A DNA stretch of 64,000 nucleotides, taken from the NCBI RefSeq assembly GCF_038562635.1, contig NZ_JBCFBO010000002.1, forward strand, positions 410,698-474,697. The letters are read 5' to 3'. Of this stretch, positions 8,521 to 18,303 are shown piece by piece. Source of the DNA: Methanobacterium sp. (GTDB lineage Archaea; Methanobacteriota; Methanobacteria; Methanobacteriales; Methanobacteriaceae). Positions within the stretch are counted from its first letter, which is position 1. Each line of letters opens with the position of its first letter. Under the pieces are notes generated by a model. It was not told where the DNA came from. It saw only the letters and a program-made list of their open reading frames with translations, and did not search any database. The position numbers and the translations under genes were made by a program.

Positions 8521-9195
8521 ATGAAAATTGTGGTCGCAGTAGGCGGATCTATAATAATTAAAGAGAATAACCATGAAAAATTTAAAGATTATGCCGATGT
8601 TTTAAGAAGTATGAATGATGAACATAAGTTATTTATTGTAGTTGGTGGTGGAAAACCCGCTCGGGAATACATTGGAATTGCAAGGGATCTTGGAGTTTCT
8701 GAAGCAGCCTGTGATGATATAGGAATTGATGTTACACGATTGAATGCTAAGCTTTTAATTATGGCCCTTGAGGAAGATGCATATCCAAAAGTAGCTAAAA
8801 ATTTCCATGAAGCAATGGAATTTTCAGTATCTGGTAAGATTGTAGTTATGGGTGGAACTGAACCTGCCCACAGTACAGACGCTGTCAGCAGTATCCTTGC
8901 AGAGTTTGTAAATGCTGATCTTTTGATAAACGCCACATCAGTGGATGGATTATACGATAAAGACCCAAATAAGAACAGCGATGCTAAAATGTTTGAAAAA
9001 ATTACCCCTACAGAAATGATGTCTATTTTAAGCAGTAAAGAAACCAAAGCAGGTACTTATGAGTTTTTCGACAGCACTGCAATACAAATAATTAAACGAT
9101 CAAAAATAAAGACCAGAATTGTAAATGGAAAACATGCTGAAAATATTCAAAAAGCAGTTTCCAGCGAAATAGGGACTACAATCATCCATGAATAA
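8521..9195 (+). CDS. pyrH: UMP kinase (archaeal amino-acid-kinase fold)
   Basis: Phosphorylates UMP to UDP. The 224-aa protein has the amino-acid-kinase glycine loop VGGSII near residues 7-12, GGGKPAREY at about 41-49 and the nucleotide-binding segment SVDGLYDKDP at about 141-150, matching the archaeal UMP kinase subfamily. ATG start with GGTGATGAT at 8509-8517, a Shine-Dalgarno form seen elsewhere in this window; a TATA-like TTTATAATT lies near 8461. Confidence 0.93.
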   Translation: MKIVVAVGGSIIIKENNHEKFKDYADVLRSMNDEHKLFIVVGGGKPAREYIGIARDLGVSEAACDDIGIDVTRLNAKLLIMALEEDAYPKVAKNFHEAMEFSVSGKIVVMGGTEPAHSTDAVSSILAEFVNADLLINATSVDGLYDKDPNKNSDAKMFEKITPTEMMSILSSKETKAGTYEFFDSTAIQIIKRSKIKTRIVNGKHAENIQKAVSSEIGTTIIHE

Positions 9196-9396
9196 AAAAA
9201 TCAGCACACCATCTAATTTTTCATAATTCATAGTAGTCTTTATAAATATGAAGGACATATGGGTACATAAAGTATTCAAACATCATTTTTTTTATATGAG
9301 TTAAGATGGTTAAATAACGGATACATATTTTTAAACTTTTGATTAAAAGTTCAACTTTAAATCAATTACAATTAATTAAAATTGAGGTGTATTAAT

Positions 9397-9594
9397 ATGA
9401 CAAAACCACACAAACACTGTCCAGTATGCGGAATATCAATTCCGCCAGAAGAACGATTTTGCTCACCTAAATGCGAAAATACATATGCAGAAAGAGCTAG
9501 AAAAGTCGGCAAGTCAAGGAGAATATTTTACATAGCCCTTGCTGTAATTATTGTAGTTTATCTTTTGTACATCTTTAGAGGAAGCATATTCTAG
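9397..9594 (+). CDS. DUF2116-type zinc-ribbon membrane protein
   Basis: A 65-aa protein with cysteines at residues 8, 11, 22 and 26 (HCPVCG...FCSPKC), a basic stretch, and one transmembrane helix at about 45-62. This is the DUF2116 pattern common in archaea. The ATG at 9397 is preferred over the TTG at 9382 because GAGGTG (9383-9388) is correctly spaced. Function unknown; the zinc ribbon should face the cytoplasm. Confidence 0.85.
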   Translation: MTKPHKHCPVCGISIPPEERFCSPKCENTYAERARKVGKSRRIFYIALAVIIVVYLLYIFRGSIF

Positions 9595-9848
9595 ATTCCT
9601 CTTAATTTCTTATTTTAAATATTGAAATCAATTAGTTAATGTCTTAATCAAAAGATTGTTTATAGTGCTTGTAATATTGAGATAAAAAATAGGATTTAAT
9701 CCATAATAAAAACTAATAAATAAAATACAAATTATCAGTTCCTATATAAAATAAACTGTTTTAAGCCTAATAAAAATTAAATTGAGTAACTACGTTATAA
9801 TGTGTGTATTACCCATAAATATTTAAAAAATAGAGTTTTATAGGGTAA

Positions 9849-10811
9849 CTATAAAGTTACACCCATATCAAGCTGTTCTGTAAGCTCTTTGTATCTGTTA
9901 CGGATGGTTACTTCAGTTACACCTGCGATGTCTGCAACATCCCTTTGAGTTTTTCTTTCACCAAGAAGCACAGATGCTATGTATAAAGCTGCTGCTGCAA
10001 CTCCGGTTGGTCCTCTACCCGATGTAAGACCTTTTTCCATAGCTTTTTCAATTATTTCAATAGCTTTGGATTGTACTTCACCAGATAAGCTTAACTCACT
10101 TGCAAATCTTGGTACGTAATCAACTGGAGATGTTGGTGGTAATTTTATGTTAAGTTCACGTGTTAAGAACCTGTATGTTCTTCCAACTTCTTTTTTACTT
10201 ACTCTAGAAACTTCTGCAATCTCATCAAGAGTCCTTGGAACGTTACATCGTCTGCATGCTGCATATAATGATGCTGCAACGACTCCTTCTATACTTCGTC
10301 CTCTTATGAGTTTGTTTTCAACAGCGCTTCTGTAAACAACTGAAGCTGCTTCTCTCACACTTCTAGGTAAACCCAGTCTCGAAGAGTCTCTATCAAGTTC
10401 ACTTAAAGCAAATGCAAGGTTCCTTTCTGTGGCACCAGAAATCCTTATCTTTCTCTGCCATTTCCTTAAACGGTACCATTGAGCACGGTTCCTGGCAGGA
10501 ATATCCCTACCGTAGATGTCCTTATTCCTCCAATCGATCATGGTACTTAAACCTTTATCGTGAATGGTATAAGTTATTGGAGCACCTACCCTTGTCCTTT
10601 TATCCCTCTGCTCATGGTCAAATGCTCTCCATTCTGGTCCCATATCAACTAAATTATCATCGATAACCAGTCCACACGCACCGCATACTATTTCCCCGCG
10701 TTCGTGATCGTTAATGAGTTTGTCAGAATTGCATTCCGGGCATCTTGTTTCGACCTTTTCAATTTCTGAAACGTCGTATTTCATCTTTTCTTTCGTTTTT
10801 TTCGCCCCCAT
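9849..10811 (-). CDS. tfb: transcription initiation factor IIB (TFB)
   Basis: General factor bridging TBP-promoter DNA and RNA polymerase. The 320-aa protein has the N-terminal zinc ribbon (Cys 24, 27, 43, 46), a B-finger segment, and two cyclin-like repeats at about 125-205 and 220-300, ending in a helix-turn-helix reading BRE DNA. The start codon overlaps the end of the gar1 frame upstream, so the two genes form one operon. Confidence 0.96.
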   Translation of the reverse strand: MGAKKTKEKMKYDVSEIEKVETRCPECNSDKLINDHERGEIVCGACGLVIDDNLVDMGPEWRAFDHEQRDKRTRVGAPITYTIHDKGLSTMIDWRNKDIYGRDIPARNRAQWYRLRKWQRKIRISGATERNLAFALSELDRDSSRLGLPRSVREAASVVYRSAVENKLIRGRSIEGVVAASLYAACRRCNVPRTLDEIAEVSRVSKKEVGRTYRFLTRELNIKLPPTSPVDYVPRFASELSLSGEVQSKAIEIIEKAMEKGLTSGRGPTGVAAAALYIASVLLGERKTQRDVADIAGVTEVTIRNRYKELTEQLDMGVTL

Positions 10812-11056
10812 TTTTTTATAGGTTTTGATGATATATACAAGCTCTCTCCAACTCGCTTTTCAAGATTTTTAGTGTTTTTTGCGTAGACTTTGACTGATAT
10901 ATACGGTTTTTTGGTAGGTCCAAAGAAATCGTGAACAGTTCCAATTCTTTTTTTATCTTCAGTAAAAACAGGTAGTCCAAAACCAGGCGTTTTATCGGAT
11001 CGTAGTATGATCTTGCCCTTGTTGGAGATGTGCGATATAATTCCTAATTTTTTCAG
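10781..11056 (-). CDS. gar1: H/ACA RNA-protein component Gar1, probable CTG start
   Basis: A 91-aa frame easily missed because no ATG, GTG or TTG opens it. It begins CTG (11056) with GGTTGATGAT just upstream, resembling the GGTGATGAT of the UMP kinase gene. The protein reads MKKLGIISHISNKGK..., has the beta-barrel motif VHDFFGPTKKPYISV, and ends in the basic tail KKWGRKKRKKR typical of Gar1, the pseudouridylation RNP subunit. It overlaps the tfb start by 31 bases in another frame. The next in-frame upstream codon is a stop, so either CTG is used or a start such as ATT. Confidence 0.85.
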   Translation of the reverse strand: MKKLGIISHISNKGKIILRSDKTPGFGLPVFTEDKKRIGTVHDFFGPTKKPYISVKVYAKNTKNLEKRVGESLYISSKPIKKWGRKKRKKR

Positions 11057-11103
11057 TTTATCATCAACCGATAATTTTATATATTAATTATAGTGTGCAG
11101 AAG

Positions 11104-11114
11104 TTATATATAAA
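11104..11114 (-). promoter_or_regulatory. TATA box of gar1-tfb operon
   Basis: TTTATATATAA on the minus strand, about 48-58 bases upstream of the gar1 start. With a typical 25-base spacing, transcription would begin near 11080 and leave a short leader. Confidence 0.6.
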
Positions 11115-11379
11115 TGTTTCGATATTTTTAAATAATAAATGTTAATCTCTAATATAAATCTTTTGAATTTATAACCTAACATTTAATCCTAAAACTAAAA
11201 ATTACATATAGTAAGATAAATCTATAATCCAATTTTAATCTAAAATACAAAAACCATGAGCACAGGCATCTGAAGTTTCTAAAATCTATAAAGTCCCAAT
11301 CAAACTTAAAATAGAGGATCCTAATGAATAATAATTCTTAAAAAATTATGCTTCTAATCCTAAATTACTTGATACCATA
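11115..11379. other. intergenic spacer, nothing recognised
   Basis: AT-rich spacer between gar1-tfb and the flippase-like gene. I see no gene, clear hairpin terminator or RNA candidate. Confidence 0.5.
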
Positions 11380-12447
11380 TCAAGCTTGAGCTTTTGAACT
11401 TGTCTTTTTTTCTTTATAGATTTTACCGTAGTAAAACGTTGCAAGGGCTCCAATAGACGTTGGAATAACATAACTTACCACACGATCCAACAAAGATACT
11501 GCGAGGACTATATCTGGAGAAACACCTACCGGCAGGAAAAGGGCAATCATTACAGCCTCACGAATACCAAGAGATCCTGGTATATTCGGGATTATAGAAA
11601 CTACAAATGCAACGGTATAAATAATTACCACCGGTAAAATTGGAGGATGGTAACCTACAGCCACAAATGTTAAATAAAAACGTAAACTATCTATTCCCCA
11701 CATTAAAAAAGAGATTAAAATACCTACAACAAACATCTTACGATCTTTAAGTACTCCCTGAAAACCAGTAGTAAAGCTTTCGATATATCCTATCAGTTTA
11801 TCGTGAATACTGCTAAAAGATGTCTCTTTAGACGTTAATTTCTTTGCAAAAGGATATATACGCTTTGCAATAGAAATGACCAATCTGGTAGCGACCTCTT
11901 TCTTATAACCAACATATATCATAAGTCCAAAGATAATTATAACCATTATAATCAGGATAATGATTATCAAACTAAGCCAGAATCCGGCATCCAATGTGAA
12001 TATTAAATATATAGTAAGTATAGAGACCAGTACAAATGGGAAAAATTCAAAAACCCTATCTGCAGTGGTAGATGCAAACCCAGTTTCAAATGGAATACCT
12101 TCAAACTTATCAAGAAGATATGCACGTAATGGTTCGCCTCCAGCTGCACCGGGAGTAACATTGTTCCCAAAAATGCTCGAAAACAGCATTAAGATAATCT
12201 GTTTAAATTTAGGTGCCTTATCGAGAATATCTAAAATAAATTTCCACCTTACAGCCCACATAAGTATCATAACAAGTTCTAAAACCAGCGTAAACAACAT
12301 TATCGTTAAATTAGTGTGATCTAAAACACTTAAAATTTCATCTAAGCCTATAAAAAAAGATACTAAGAATATGATGAATAAACCCGCAGCAAACGATAGT
12401 GCAATTTCCAGTTTATGATCCTTTATAAATTCTGTGGTGTTCTGCAT
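11380..12447 (-). CDS. flippase-like membrane protein (lysylphosphatidylglycerol synthase TM domain, UPF0104)
   Basis: A 355-aa multispanning protein with about eight hydrophobic helices. The signature NNVTPGAAGGEPLRAY (residues about 94-110) and SIIPNIPGSLGIREA near residue 290 define the UPF0104 / lysylphosphatidylglycerol synthase transmembrane family. There is no catalytic GNAT-like domain, so it is probably a lipid or lipid-linked sugar flippase rather than a synthase. Substrate unknown. Confidence 0.85.
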   Translation of the reverse strand: MQNTTEFIKDHKLEIALSFAAGLFIIFLVSFFIGLDEILSVLDHTNLTIMLFTLVLELVMILMWAVRWKFILDILDKAPKFKQIILMLFSSIFGNNVTPGAAGGEPLRAYLLDKFEGIPFETGFASTTADRVFEFFPFVLVSILTIYLIFTLDAGFWLSLIIIILIIMVIIIFGLMIYVGYKKEVATRLVISIAKRIYPFAKKLTSKETSFSSIHDKLIGYIESFTTGFQGVLKDRKMFVVGILISFLMWGIDSLRFYLTFVAVGYHPPILPVVIIYTVAFVVSIIPNIPGSLGIREAVMIALFLPVGVSPDIVLAVSLLDRVVSYVIPTSIGALATFYYGKIYKEKKTSSKAQA

Positions 12448-12600
12448 ATTAAATCCCTGTAAAACTAGTATTATCCTTAAATTAGTACCCTAAAAACATC
12501 TTCATAATTTATGTGAATATAAACTTATATAAAGGTTTTTCAAGCAGTAATCTAATTAACATATGTTTATAAATAAAAACAAATTATTAGGATTAAATAT

Positions 12601-13266
12601 CTAATTTAATCCAAGTATATCTGAAAAAGAATAGCCTTTTTCAATTTTTGAGATGATTTGAGCCTCATTTCTTTTAATACGTAATGTTTCATCTATAACG
12701 TCTTTTAAATGATCATCGGGTACAACTACGACCCCACATTCATCTCCTATAATTAAATCATGAGGATTAACAGTTACATCTCCACAGGTTATTGGAATAT
12801 TAATTTTACCTTCTGCTTTTGAGCTTCCAGCATTAGGAACAATAGTCTTTGAGAATACGGGATATTTTAATCTTTTTACTGCTCCAACGTCCCTTACAGC
12901 CCCATCTATTATTGTACTTATTATTCCTCTCTCTTGCGCTGTTTTTGAGGCTAATTCACCCCATACAGCTTTATCATCACCTTCAACCTGAATGACAAGA
13001 ATTTCCCCCTCTTTAGCCGCTTCAATAGCCTTAATACTTGTGCCCCAATCATCAGCCATTGTACTGGCAGTTACTGCCCTTCCAACGATGGTCTTATCAA
13101 ATAAGGGTTTAATTCCCGAAAGCACTCCAGGATTACCTGTTACTTTGTTTAAAGCATCTGAAACCTGAGAGGTATTAAGATCCAAGCGGGCTAATTTAGA
13201 ATCAGAAAATTTGGGTGAAAATAATTCTAAGATGCTTTCAGGTGAAAGCTTCTTCTTATTTTTCAT
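12601..13266 (-). CDS. RraA-like family protein
   Basis: A 221-aa protein of the RraA / HMG aldolase (DlpA) fold. Features include QVSDALNKV near residue 34, WGELASKTAQERGIISTIIDGAVRD near 100-125 (the GAVRD segment is the family's metal and substrate site) and DECGVVVVP near 173. Family members include oxaloacetate or 4-hydroxy-4-methyl-2-oxoglutarate aldolases and RNase E inhibitors; archaeal ones are uncharacterised. It lies 6 bp downstream of the DUF211 gene and is probably cotranscribed. Confidence 0.8.
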   Translation of the reverse strand: MKNKKKLSPESILELFSPKFSDSKLARLDLNTSQVSDALNKVTGNPGVLSGIKPLFDKTIVGRAVTASTMADDWGTSIKAIEAAKEGEILVIQVEGDDKAVWGELASKTAQERGIISTIIDGAVRDVGAVKRLKYPVFSKTIVPNAGSSKAEGKINIPITCGDVTVNPHDLIIGDECGVVVVPDDHLKDVIDETLRIKRNEAQIISKIEKGYSFSDILGLN

Positions 13267-13272
13267 ATAAAA

Positions 13273-13563
13273 TCAGTCCTGAGGTGTTGTAACTTCTTCA
13301 ACAAGTTTTTTACCTGCAACAACCTCGTCAACACTGTGAATTGAACCACCATATTGCTTAATTGCTTCACTTATTTGTTCAAAATTTAAATCATTTCCCT
13401 GCATTGTTACTTTAACGTTCTCTGTCTCTTTATCTATTTCCATTAAAGTAACATTTACACCATCTACTCCTTCTATTTCACTTAAATATTTTGCAAAATA
13501 TGGTATATTTGGTTCATGAGGTTTTAGTATATCTAAAACAATCCTTATTAGGCCTTTTGCCAA
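13273..13563 (-). CDS. DUF211 family protein
   Basis: A 96-aa ferredoxin-fold protein of the archaeal DUF211 family (a Methanothermobacter homologue has a solved structure). Conserved elements are KGLIRIVLDILKPH at the N-terminus and VNVTLMEIDKETENVKVT. The TTG at 13563 is preferred over the TTG at 13578 because GGAGGAT (13570-13576) makes a well-placed ribosome site for it. Function unknown; the fold resembles small-molecule or metal-sensing domains. Confidence 0.85.
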   Translation of the reverse strand: MAKGLIRIVLDILKPHEPNIPYFAKYLSEIEGVDGVNVTLMEIDKETENVKVTMQGNDLNFEQISEAIKQYGGSIHSVDEVVAGKKLVEEVTTPQD

Positions 13564-13856
13564 TTTAATATCCTCCAATTTTAGTAGTTAATAAATCATA
13601 TTTCTACAATATCATTTAAAACTTTACATTTATATCAAAGTTTTAAACGAAAAACTATATTATTTACATAATTCTGATTTAAATAGTCTACTAACCGATC
13701 ATTTGATACAGATCAGAACTTAAACTTAATAATAAAATGTATTAAATGGTTTAATTATTTATAATTAATACTTGTTTTGAATGTTCAATTATTTATATAA
13801 GATAGACTATATAATCTCATAGATACTATTTAGACATTTCATAAAAAGGGCTTACC

Positions 13857-14264
13857 ATGAGTTTTAGAAGATTATCTCGCATTGTTGAAGAGCTATCATC
13901 CTGCGTAGAACAAGGAATGCCAATTCTTATCGAGGGTAAGAAAGACGAAGAGGCTTTAAGAGAGTTAGGTATTACTGGTAATATCATCAAAGTTTCAGGT
14001 TCTGGTCTTAAACTCTTTGAAATTGCAGAAATAGCCGCCAAGACATCTTCAAAAGTCATTATACTGACAGATTTTGATAAAAAGGGAAATATACTTGCAA
14101 AAAAACTGTCAGAAGATATACAGAGCCTTGGCTCTCATCCTGATCTTAATATTAGAAAAAATATTATAAAAATCACGCGAAGATATATTAAAGATATAGA
14201 AAGTCTTCCAAAACATATGAAACAATTAGAATTAGAAATAAATCCTTATGGTAATTACCTATAA
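13857..14264 (+). CDS. small Toprim-domain protein (UPF0292)
   Basis: A 135-aa stand-alone Toprim domain: acidic IEGKKDEEALRELG (residues about 24-37) and LTDFDKKG (about 71-78) form the divalent-metal site shared by primases, topoisomerases and OLD nucleases. It precedes dnaG by 98 bp, suggesting a role linked to DNA or RNA processing. A TATA-like ATTTATATAAG lies near 13790. Function of the family is not established. Confidence 0.85.
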   Translation: MSFRRLSRIVEELSSCVEQGMPILIEGKKDEEALRELGITGNIIKVSGSGLKLFEIAEIAAKTSSKVIILTDFDKKGNILAKKLSEDIQSLGSHPDLNIRKNIIKITRRYIKDIESLPKHMKQLELEINPYGNYL

Positions 14265-14362
14265 TTATTATCAAGGGATTTCCGCCGAAATGGAAAGCCC
14301 AGCCTTAATGATCTTAATCGATTCAAATGTATCTATAATTACAATAATAAAGGAGGCCCATT

Positions 14363-15523
14363 ATGGGAAAAGGAGAAGAAATAAGTACAACTAAATACCT
14401 CATTCACGCTCAAATTAACGCTAACGGAATTGTAGAAAAGCCAGATGTCGTCGGTGCGATCTTTGGACAGACAGAAGGGCTTTTAAGCAATGACCTTGAT
14501 TTAAGAGAATTACAAAAAACAGGACGTATAGGGAGAATTAAAGTCAACATCAATTCAAGGGGAGGGCGTTCAAAAGGAGAAATTGTAATCCCTTCAAGCC
14601 TCGACAGGGTTGAAACTGCAATTCTTGCAGCATCACTTGAAACCATTAATCGTGTAGGACCTTGTGAAGCTTATATACAGGTTTCTAAAGTTGAAGATGT
14701 AAGAGCGGTTAAAAGAAGGAAAGTTGTTGACAGAGCAAAAGAATTATACAAAGGCATGATGGAAGAAGTGACTCCCGAAAGCCTTAAAATGATAGAAGAA
14801 GTAAAAGAAGCCATGAGAATTCATGAAATAACTGAATTTGGTGATGAAAGGCTTCCTGCAGGACCTAATGTTTCCACTTCAGACGCTATCCTTGTAGTTG
14901 AAGGAAGAGCAGATGTCCTGAACCTCCTCAAATATGGAGTAAAAAATGCAATAGCAGTAGAAGGCGTAAGTGTACCTAAAACTGTTGCAGAATTAACTAA
15001 AAATAAAACTGTAACTGCATTTGTCGATGGAGACAGAGGCGGAGAACTTATACTAAAAGAATTATTACAAGTTGGTGAAGTAGATTACGTCACCAGAGCT
15101 CCAAGAGGAAAAGAAGTTGAAGATCTAGAAAAAGAGGAAGTAATGGTAGCTTTAAGGGACAAGGTACCTGTTGAACAGATGTATCATGATCTTGGAGTTA
15201 AAGTTGAAAAAATAGAAGAAAAAGAAAAAGATAAAGCTGAAGATAAAATTACTGTTCTTCGAAATGTATTAAAAGACCTGGAAGGTTCAGGTAATGCAGA
15301 GATCTTCGATGACGCTTTAAACATCTTAAAGGAAGTTAAAGTTGAAAATCTCTATGATGAACTTAAAAACATCGAAAATAATACATATGCAGTAGTATTT
15401 GACGGTGTTATAAGTCAGAGATTAATAGACATTGCAAAGGAAAAAGGACTTAAACACGTTGTAGCAGTCAGAATGAGTGACGTGGTTAAAAAACCAAGTC
15501 CAATTAAAGTTATAACAAGATAA
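14363..15523 (+). CDS. dnaG: archaeal DnaG-like primase / exosome subunit
   Basis: A 386-aa archaeal DnaG. The Toprim domain has EGRAD at residues 180-184 and DGDRGG at 222-227. The N-terminal conserved region includes GAIFGQTEGLLSNDLDLR. In archaea this protein is known mainly as a core component of the RNA exosome and shows weak primase activity in some species. Start ATG with AAGGAGG at 14351-14357. A charged Lys/Glu-rich linker occurs around residues 285-300. Confidence 0.93.
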   Translation: MGKGEEISTTKYLIHAQINANGIVEKPDVVGAIFGQTEGLLSNDLDLRELQKTGRIGRIKVNINSRGGRSKGEIVIPSSLDRVETAILAASLETINRVGPCEAYIQVSKVEDVRAVKRRKVVDRAKELYKGMMEEVTPESLKMIEEVKEAMRIHEITEFGDERLPAGPNVSTSDAILVVEGRADVLNLLKYGVKNAIAVEGVSVPKTVAELTKNKTVTAFVDGDRGGELILKELLQVGEVDYVTRAPRGKEVEDLEKEEVMVALRDKVPVEQMYHDLGVKVEKIEEKEKDKAEDKITVLRNVLKDLEGSGNAEIFDDALNILKEVKVENLYDELKNIENNTYAVVFDGVISQRLIDIAKEKGLKHVVAVRMSDVVKKPSPIKVITR

Positions 15524-15642
15524 TTTTTTTAATTTCCACTTTCGGGTGGAAACCCTTCTATTTAATAATTCATAAATTTAAGCGCCGCTTGGGATAGTTA
15601 TTTAATTAACATCCCAAAATCCACATTCCAGGGGTATTTATT

Positions 15643-17154
15643 ATGTATGTTAACATGAAAAAAGAGTTTTTAGGAGATATAGAAACTACAAAAGACATTT
15701 TAATACCAAAAGACCCCTTAAATAGAGTTATCGGGCACGATGATATTATAAAATTTGTAAAAATTGCTGCAAAGCAGAGGAGAAATCTGCTGCTTGTGGG
15801 ACCTCCAGGAATTGGAAAATCATTGATAGCCCAGGCAATTTCTTTTCATTTAACCAAACCTAATGAAGAAATAACCGTTGTACACAACCCTGAAAGACCT
15901 GAAAGGCCTTTTGTTGAACTAAAAACGCGAAAAGAACGGGAAAATGAAAGAATAGATCTACAAAAAGCAGAAGGAGATATTGTAGATCCTGCTGAAGTCC
16001 CAGATGCAGTTGCAGAAAGACTGGGGTTTAGATGCATCCACTGTGGAAGTTTCAACAGCGCTTATCAAAGCATATGCCCCGACTGCGGGGGAGACAAATT
16101 TTCACATATCAATGCCAGACGAAAACACTTGGGTGATCTCCTCGGAATGTTTGAGATGAACAGCGGCCCCATAAGCATACCCCAGGATAGAGTAACAACA
16201 ACCAGAGTTAAAAATGGGAAAGAAGAAGTTGTAATCTATGAAAGAATTGATGGGGACCAAATTAAAATACTTGACCAGCACGCTCTTGAAAAACGGCGCG
16301 AACTTGTGGATGAAAAACCAAAAAATGTCATAGTTCCACTTAAAAGAAAATTATTTATCCAGGCAACGGGAGCAAGTGAAACTGAACTTTTAGGTGATGT
16401 CAGGCATGATCCTTATGGAGGACATCCAGATTTAGGAACGCAGCCCTATGAAAGAGTCGTACCTGGCGCTATCCATGAAGCCCATGAAGGCGTTCTTTTT
16501 ATAGATGAAATAGTCCATATTGCAAGATTACAGCGTTATATATTAAGCGCTATGCAGGACAAAGTATTCCCAATTATAGGCAGGAATCCACAAAGTGCTG
16601 GAAGTTCAGTTAAAGTTGAAAATGTTCCATGCGACTTTATTTTTGTTGGAGCATGTAATATCAGAGATATACAGTACATCCTGCCACCATTACGTTCAAG
16701 AATACAGGGAGAAGGTTATGAGATCCTCATGAAGACAACAATGCCTGACACTGAAGAAAATGTTGCAAAACTTGCACAGTTTGTAGCTCAGGAAATTGAA
16801 ATGGATGGTAAAATACCTCATGCATCAAAAGGGGCTGTTAACATCCTAATTGACGAAGCCAGGAAAAGGGCAAAAGTTATTGATGAGCAAAAAGATTCTT
16901 TAACTCTCAGATTAAGAGATCTTGGCGGTGTTGTTAAAATGGCAGGTGATATGGCTGTAATGGAAGGTGCAGATCTTATAATTGAAAAACATATGAACTT
17001 TGCCGTAAATAACGCTATTTCAATCGAAGATCAAATTCTTAAAAGGTATAATTCCTTTGAAAATGCTATTCAAAAAGATCTATCCAGTTCTCAGAGCATG
17101 GGAAATGGAAAAGGATACAGACCAAATGAAAGTGTAGACAGAAGCTATATGTAG
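15643..17154 (+). CDS. Lon-type AAA+ ATPase with inserted zinc ribbon, no protease domain
   Basis: A 503-aa ATPase with Walker A GPPGIGKS (residues 53-60), a zinc-binding insertion (Cys 131, 134, 145, 148), a long insertion to about residue 235, and Walker B LFIDEI (285-290). The layout resembles archaeal LonB, but there are no membrane helices and no C-terminal Ser-Lys peptidase domain; the protein ends in a polar tail. It probably acts as an unfoldase or remodelling ATPase. The start could also be the ATG at 15655 (MKKEFLG). Confidence 0.8.
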   Translation: MYVNMKKEFLGDIETTKDILIPKDPLNRVIGHDDIIKFVKIAAKQRRNLLLVGPPGIGKSLIAQAISFHLTKPNEEITVVHNPERPERPFVELKTRKERENERIDLQKAEGDIVDPAEVPDAVAERLGFRCIHCGSFNSAYQSICPDCGGDKFSHINARRKHLGDLLGMFEMNSGPISIPQDRVTTTRVKNGKEEVVIYERIDGDQIKILDQHALEKRRELVDEKPKNVIVPLKRKLFIQATGASETELLGDVRHDPYGGHPDLGTQPYERVVPGAIHEAHEGVLFIDEIVHIARLQRYILSAMQDKVFPIIGRNPQSAGSSVKVENVPCDFIFVGACNIRDIQYILPPLRSRIQGEGYEILMKTTMPDTEENVAKLAQFVAQEIEMDGKIPHASKGAVNILIDEARKRAKVIDEQKDSLTLRLRDLGGVVKMAGDMAVMEGADLIIEKHMNFAVNNAISIEDQILKRYNSFENAIQKDLSSSQSMGNGKGYRPNESVDRSYM

Positions 17155-17237
17155 TAAAACTTATGTAGTATAACCCCTAAACCAAAATACGCTATTATCT
17201 AATTTCAATTAAAAACAAACATGCCATAGCTGATACC

Positions 17238-18215
17238 ATGAATCCATATTCTAATCACGTGAGAAGGAACGGGGGAGAAGTTGTTTCTGAAGCACACAGC
17301 TATGACATGGATAAATCTATTTTAGAAGAATATGATTTTCCCGAAATGATAGAAGATTATCTCATTGAGCTTGAGATAAGAAACTACTCGAGAAATACCA
17401 TTAAAACATATAAATCAATAGTTATTAATTTTTATAATTTTTTACTTGCAGAAAAAAACCTCACTGATGAAAGACGAGTTTTAAGGGCATTTAAAAAGTA
17501 TATAACCCACTTGAAACGTGACAAAAACGTTTCACAGAACTACATATACCTTGTAACAGTTGTGGTGAAAAAGTTCTTTGAATTCGGCGGTATCCACATT
17601 TTAAATGAAATTAAAACACCTAAACGAACTAAATCACTCCCTAAACATCTAAATGAGCAGGAAGTGAAAAACCTGATACACGCCTTTGATAAAGCAGAAA
17701 ACTTATCCAAGCATGCCCAACTTAGAAATCTCAGAAATAAAGTTATTTTAGCTTTACTTTATTCATCAGGTCTTAGGGTTTCAGAACTGGTATATCTCCA
17801 TACTGATAATGTTGATCTAAGAGAAAGGACAATAAGAATTCGTGGAAAAGGAGAGAAGGACAGGATTGTGCTTTTTGACGATGCAACAAAATTATTAATC
17901 GAAGAATATATTGAAAAAAAAGATGATGACACCCCATTTCTCTTTGTAAACAGGTCTGGAAATCATTTAACTCCAAGATATATTCAGATGATGATTAAAG
18001 ACCAGGCTAAAGCTGCAGGGATTAAGAAAAAGGTAACTCCCCACATTTTAAGGCACTCTTTTGCAACCCACCTTTTAAAGAACGGTGTCGATATCAGGGC
18101 TATTCAACAGCTTTTAGGACACGCCAACCTGAGTACTACCCAGATTTACACCAGCGTAGATATGCACACACTCAAAAATGCTTATGATAAGGCTAAGTCT
18201 GTTTATGAGAATTAA
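17238..18215 (+). CDS. xerA: tyrosine recombinase XerA
   Basis: A 325-aa site-specific recombinase. SAM-like N-terminal domain at about 35-120; catalytic residues Arg180, Lys204, His269, Arg272, His295 and the nucleophile Tyr304 are all present (SSGLRVSEL, HILRHSFATHL, LLGHANLSTTQIYTS). In archaea XerA resolves chromosome dimers at dif. There is no phage-like neighbourhood, so a housekeeping role is likely. The first 25 residues are poorly conserved and the start could be internal. Confidence 0.92.
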   Translation: MNPYSNHVRRNGGEVVSEAHSYDMDKSILEEYDFPEMIEDYLIELEIRNYSRNTIKTYKSIVINFYNFLLAEKNLTDERRVLRAFKKYITHLKRDKNVSQNYIYLVTVVVKKFFEFGGIHILNEIKTPKRTKSLPKHLNEQEVKNLIHAFDKAENLSKHAQLRNLRNKVILALLYSSGLRVSELVYLHTDNVDLRERTIRIRGKGEKDRIVLFDDATKLLIEEYIEKKDDDTPFLFVNRSGNHLTPRYIQMMIKDQAKAAGIKKKVTPHILRHSFATHLLKNGVDIRAIQQLLGHANLSTTQIYTSVDMHTLKNAYDKAKSVYEN

Positions 18216-18303
18216 ATCCATACTAAGAGCTAATTCTATTTTCAGTGTTATAATTATCTAATTTTCATAAAAGCCAAATACTTCTTTTTATAATAATAAA
18301 AAT

